Positions 6,318-9,392 of a stretch of DNA of 9,392 nucleotides are shown one piece after another; positions within the stretch are counted from its first letter, which is position 1; every line of letters starts with the position of its first letter. The DNA is from Burkholderiaceae bacterium (GTDB taxonomy: Bacteria; Pseudomonadota; Gammaproteobacteria; Burkholderiales; Burkholderiaceae), in assembly GCA_022701845.1 (NCBI GenBank), contig JAKONS010000082.1:1-9392 (forward strand), given 5' to 3'. Below the pieces are notes generated by a model. The model saw only the letters and a program-made list of their open reading frames with translations, did not search any database and was not told where the DNA came from. A program made the translations under genes and the position numbers.

Positions 6318-7117
6318 TCCTCATCAACCTGCTGCCGCACCGGGAGGCGGCCCGCAAGCGCCGCCGCGACGCCTTCAACGCCGCGGTCGGCTTTTCGGTG
6401 CTGGTCGGCATGCTGCTGTCCGCGGCGATCTATCTTTTCTACCAGGCGCGCATCGACAACCAGCAGGCGCGCAACGCGGCGCTGCAGGGCGCGATCCGGG
6501 TGCTGGAAGGCCAGATCAAGGAAATCGCGACGATCGAGTCGGAGATCACCGCGCTGCGGGCGCGCCAGAAGGCGGTCGAAGACCTGCAGTCGGACCGCAA
6601 CCTGCAGGTCTATCTGCTCAACGAGCTGGTGCGCCAGCTACCCGACGGCGTGTACCTCACCGACATGCGGCAGGTCGACCAGACGGTCACCCTCAAGGGC
6701 TCGGCCCAGTCGAACGAACGGGTGTCCGAACTGTTGCGCAACCTGGGCAACAACACACCGTATTTCGCCAAGCCGCAGCTGATTGAGATCGTCACCGGTT
6801 CGGTCACGCTCGGCCCGCGCGACCAGCGTCGGGTGGCCAACTTCACCATCACGGTACGGCTGCTGCGTTCCAGCGAGGTGCAGGCGGCTGCGGCTGCCGC
6901 CGTCGCCGCGGGCGCGCCGGCGAATGCGGTTGCCGTTCCTGCCGCTCCCGCTGTTGCGGCCGCACCCGCCGCCGTCGCCGTGCCGGCGGTTGCGGGCACT
7001 GCGCCGATCGCGCCGATCACCACACCACCGGCTGCGCAGGCACCGGCGATGCCCGCCGTAGTCACCGCCCCGCCCGCAGCGCCAGCGCCGGCGGCATCGC
7101 CCGCTCCGGCGCGCTGA
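6314..7117 (+). CDS. pilN: Type IV pilus inner-membrane alignment protein PilN, with long Ala/Pro-rich C-terminal tail
   Basis: The protein is 267 aa and starts at a GTG that overlaps the pilM stop (GTGA), with GGAG (6301-6304) 9 nt upstream. The cytoplasmic N-terminus ILINLLPHREAARKRR contains the INLLP motif that docks into PilM. One membrane helix follows (~23-43), then a periplasmic coiled coil (~46-92) and a ferredoxin-like domain (~95-185) that dimerises with PilO. PilN proteins are usually near 180-200 aa. Here residues 191-267 are an extra low-complexity tail of 77 residues with 38 Ala and 17 Pro. The tail is in the same frame with no disruption, and the codons stay GC-rich as in the neighbouring genes. 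Its role is unknown; a flexible periplasmic linker is the simplest guess. Confidence 0.94.
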   Translation: MILINLLPHREAARKRRRDAFNAAVGFSVLVGMLLSAAIYLFYQARIDNQQARNAALQGAIRVLEGQIKEIATIESEITALRARQKAVEDLQSDRNLQVYLLNELVRQLPDGVYLTDMRQVDQTVTLKGSAQSNERVSELLRNLGNNTPYFAKPQLIEIVTGSVTLGPRDQRRVANFTITVRLLRSSEVQAAAAAAVAAGAPANAVAVPAAPAVAAAPAAVAVPAVAGTAPIAPITTPPAAQAPAMPAVVTAPPAAPAPAASPAPAR

Positions 7118-7130
7118 AGGACGAACTGCG

Positions 7131-7814
7131 ATGGCAAAACCGGCCCTGCCCAAGATCGATTTCGCTGCGGTCTCCGACGACCTGAAGCGCCAGTTCCGCG
7201 GGCTCGATCCCAAGGATCCTTCCCAATGGCCGCTGCTGCCACGGCTGCTGGTGTGCGCCGCGGTCGCGCTGGCGGTCATCGGTGCTGTCTGGTATGTCTG
7301 GCTGAGCGACTTCCAGACCCAGCTCGACGAAGAAGCCGTCAAGGAAGCCACCTTGCGCCAGGACTACCAGGCCAAGCTCTCCAAGGCCATCAACCTGCAG
7401 GCGCTGAAAACCCAGCGCGAACAGATCCGCGTTTTCGTGACCCAGCTCGAGAAGCAGTTGCCGAGCAAGGCCGAAATGGATGCCCTGCTGTCGGACATCA
7501 ACCAGGCCGGGCTCGGCCGCAGCCTGCAGTTCGAGCTGTTCCGGCCCGGCAGCGTGCAGGTGCGCGACTACTACGCCGAACTGCCGATCCAGGTCCGGGT
7601 CACCGGCCGCTACCACGACATGGGCGCCTTCACCGCCGACGTCGCCCACCTGTCGCGCATCGTGACCCTCGACAACCTGTCCATCGCCCCGGCCAAGGAC
7701 GGCCAGCTGGCCATGGACGTCACCGCGCGCACCTTCCGCTACCTCGACCAGGAAGAGATCGAGTCGCAACGCAAGGCCGCCGCCGCCACCGCGGCCGCGG
7801 GAGCCAAGAAATGA
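7131..7814 (+). CDS. pilO: Type IV pilus inner-membrane alignment protein PilO
   Basis: The protein is 227 aa, close to the family norm (~207 in Pseudomonas). The ATG at 7131 follows GAAGG (7116-7120) with 10 nt spacing. It has a cytoplasmic N-terminus with FRGLDPKDPSQWP (22-34), typical of PilO, one membrane helix (~36-57), a periplasmic coiled coil (~62-110, including the LPSKAEMDALLSDI segment at 110-123) and a ferredoxin-like domain (~125-205). The last residues are Ala/Lys-rich. PilO pairs with PilN and supports PilP, setting the spacing between the pilus motor and the secretin. The gene begins 13 bp after pilN, the only non-overlapping junction in the operon, and its stop overlaps the pilP start (ATGA). 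Confidence 0.95.
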   Translation: MAKPALPKIDFAAVSDDLKRQFRGLDPKDPSQWPLLPRLLVCAAVALAVIGAVWYVWLSDFQTQLDEEAVKEATLRQDYQAKLSKAINLQALKTQREQIRVFVTQLEKQLPSKAEMDALLSDINQAGLGRSLQFELFRPGSVQVRDYYAELPIQVRVTGRYHDMGAFTADVAHLSRIVTLDNLSIAPAKDGQLAMDVTARTFRYLDQEEIESQRKAAAATAAAGAKK

Positions 7815-8359
7815 AGAAGGCCTGGATCGCGGTTCTCTGGCTGCTGCCGCTGTCGTTCCTGCTGGCCGGCTGCGGCGACGCGGTCGACGACGACCTGAAC
7901 ACCTGGATGGCCGAGCAGCGGGCGGCGGCGCGCCCCCGGGTGCCGCCGCTGAGCCCGCCCAAGCAATTCACGCCGGCCGACTACACCCAGAACAGTGCGG
8001 TTGACCCCTTTAGCGCCGACAAGCTCACCCAGGCCCTGCAGCGCGACACCAGCCGCAGCACCGTCAACACGATGCTGCTCGCCCCGGAACTGGCGCGTCG
8101 CAAGGAGCCGCTGGAGGCCTATCCGCTCGACACGCTCGCGATGGTCGGCAGCCTGCAGAAAGACGGGCGGCGTGTCGCGCTGGTCCGGGTCGGCACGATG
8201 CTCTACCAGGTCCGCCCCGGCGAATACGTGGGCCAGAACTACGGCCGTGTCATGGCCATTTCCGAATCCGAAACCCGTGTCCGCGAGGTCGTCCAGGACC
8301 CGGGCGGCGACTGGGTCGAACGCAACGTGAGCCTGCAGCTTCAGGAGAGAACGAAATGA
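7811..8359 (+). CDS. pilP: Type IV pilus inner-membrane lipoprotein PilP
   Basis: The protein is 182 aa from the ATG at 7811, which overlaps the pilO stop and has GGGAG (7799-7803) at 7 nt spacing. The signal peptide ends in lipobox LAGC, with Cys21 as the lipidated residue. A disordered Pro-rich stretch (~35-65) contains the segment that runs along PilN/PilO. It leads to VDPF and the HR beta-sandwich domain (~85-178), with LDTLAMVGSL and the YQVRPGEYVGQNYGRV segment (132-147) that contacts the N0 domain of PilQ. Residue +2 is Gly and +3 is Asp, so the classic Asp+2 inner-membrane retention signal is absent. The frame is also open far upstream inside pilO, but the lipoprotein signal fixes this start. 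Confidence 0.95.
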   Translation: MKKAWIAVLWLLPLSFLLAGCGDAVDDDLNTWMAEQRAAARPRVPPLSPPKQFTPADYTQNSAVDPFSADKLTQALQRDTSRSTVNTMLLAPELARRKEPLEAYPLDTLAMVGSLQKDGRRVALVRVGTMLYQVRPGEYVGQNYGRVMAISESETRVREVVQDPGGDWVERNVSLQLQERTK

Positions 8360-9392
8360 TTGAAAAAGGCTACGGGCGGGTGCGAAGCCTTTTGCGCTGC
8401 GTCGCGGCCGGCATGCTGGGCAGCCTGCTGTGCGCCGCGGCATGGGGGCAGTCCAGCATCCAGTCGATGTCGGCTTTCGGCCAGGGCGGCGGCGAATTGC
8501 TGCGGATCGATTTCACCGCACCCCCGACGGCCCTGCCCACCGGCTTCGCCATCCAGTCGCCGGCGCGCATCGCGCTCGACTTTCCCGGCACCGCCAACGG
8601 CCTGGGCCGGCCGTCGGTCGAACTCAACCAGGGCAACCTGCGCTCGGCCACCGTGGTCGAGGCCGGTGACCGCACCCGGGTGGTGCTGAACCTGCGCCGG
8701 CCCACCGCCTACACCGCTCGCATCGAAGGCAACGCGCTGCTGGTGTCGCTGGAGCCGTCGGCCGCCGGTGCCGCCACGCTGAGCCCGCGCCCGTCGTTCG
8801 CCGAGAGCAGCGCCAACGATGTCGAGCCGCTGCGCGACATCGACTTCCGCCGGGCCGACGACGCCGCCGGCCGCATCGTCGTCACGCTGCCGAACAACCG
8901 CGTGGGCGTCGATCTGCGCCAGCAGGGCGGCAACCTGGTGGTCGAATTCCTGAAGTCGTCGCTGCCCGAAGGCCTGCGGCGCCGGATGGACGTCGCCGAT
9001 TTCGGCACGCCGGTGCAGGTGGTCAGCACCTCGCAGCTGGGCGACCGGGTGCGCATGACCATCGAGCCGCGCGGCGACTGGGAACACAGCGCCTACCAGA
9101 GCGACACCCAGTTCGTGGTCGAGGTGCGGCCCAAGAAGGTCGACCTCACCAAGCTGACCCAGGGCCCCGGCTATGCGGGCGACCGGCTGTCGCTCAACTT
9201 CCAGAGCATCGACGTGCGCTCGCTGCTGCAGGTGATCGCCGATTTCACCAACTTCAACATCGTCACCTCCGACACCGTGGTGGGCAGCCTCACCCTGCGG
9301 CTGAAGGACGTGCCCTGGGACCAGGCGCTGCAGATCATCATGGACGCCAAGGGCCTGGGCATGCGCAAGAACGGCACCGTGCTGTGGATCGC
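8356..9392 (+). CDS. pilQ: Type IV pilus secretin PilQ, N-terminal part, 3' end outside window
   Basis: The frame runs open to the window edge, giving 345 complete codons. PilQ forms the outer-membrane multimeric channel through which the pilus passes. The ATG overlaps the pilP stop (ATGA) and has an excellent AGGAG (8343-8347) 8 nt upstream. The signal peptide is ~1-31, with probable cleavage after AAAWG. Two peptidoglycan-binding AMIN domains follow (~33-133 and ~158-258), joined by a Ser/Ala/Pro linker. The secretin N0/STN region begins at ~275 (LSLNFQSIDVRSLLQVIADFT), with VPWDQALQIIM (319-329) typical of secretins. The N1 and secretin pore domains, and usually aroK and aroB after the gene, would lie beyond the window. 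Confidence 0.95.
   Translation, partial: MIEKGYGRVRSLLRCVAAGMLGSLLCAAAWGQSSIQSMSAFGQGGGELLRIDFTAPPTALPTGFAIQSPARIALDFPGTANGLGRPSVELNQGNLRSATVVEAGDRTRVVLNLRRPTAYTARIEGNALLVSLEPSAAGAATLSPRPSFAESSANDVEPLRDIDFRRADDAAGRIVVTLPNNRVGVDLRQQGGNLVVEFLKSSLPEGLRRRMDVADFGTPVQVVSTSQLGDRVRMTIEPRGDWEHSAYQSDTQFVVEVRPKKVDLTKLTQGPGYAGDRLSLNFQSIDVRSLLQVIADFTNFNIVTSDTVVGSLTLRLKDVPWDQALQIIMDAKGLGMRKNGTVLWI

Noticed and set aside
6610..7351. Minus-strand frames opposite the pilN tail and the start of pilO
   Set aside because: They mirror the Ala/Pro-rich pilN tail and show no domain or start signal.
7226..7810. Upstream extension of the pilP frame through pilO
   Set aside because: The extension is just the open shadow frame of pilO. 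The lipoprotein signal peptide and the ATGA overlap fix the start at 7811.

Overview
The window is GC-rich (roughly two thirds G+C by eye) chromosomal DNA. Its gene order and protein sequences point to a betaproteobacterium, most likely in the Rhodocyclales (Azoarcus/Thauera/Aromatoleum-like). That placement is inferred from protein resemblance and synteny (lysA-lptM-cyaY next to mrcA and pilMNOPQ), not from a marker gene. I see no mobile element, CRISPR array, tRNA or rRNA, and no compositional break that would suggest recent transfer.

Left part (1-2418): the 3' end of msrQ (haem-binding membrane partner of the periplasmic methionine sulfoxide reductase MsrP) runs rightward and converges on lysA across a strong hairpin. 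On the minus strand a small lipoprotein gene, lptM, lies upstream of lysA (diaminopimelate decarboxylase) and probably shares its transcript. cyaY (bacterial frataxin) is divergent from lptM, with only 15 bp between the start codons, so each promoter must overlap the other gene.

Middle (2419-5228): cyaY converges on mrcA/ponA, a bifunctional class A penicillin-binding protein read on the minus strand, with a hairpin in the gap between them. A 246-bp divergent intergenic region separates mrcA from pilM. It holds a perfect TATAAT for mrcA and two clear inverted repeats, one of which brackets a possible extended -10 for pilM.

Right part (5229-9392): the type IV pilus alignment operon pilM-pilN-pilO-pilP-pilQ, with pilQ cut by the window edge. 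PilM (cytoplasmic, actin-like) binds the PilN N-terminus, PilN and PilO form the inner-membrane heterodimer, lipoprotein PilP bridges to the outer membrane, and PilQ is the secretin pore. Three of the four junctions are 4-bp stop/start overlaps. The exception is pilN/pilO, where PilN carries a long Ala/Pro-rich C-terminal tail.

Overall this is a conserved housekeeping and pilus locus. I found no novel system. The second-look items are small regulatory structures, uncertain start sites and unusual protein tails.
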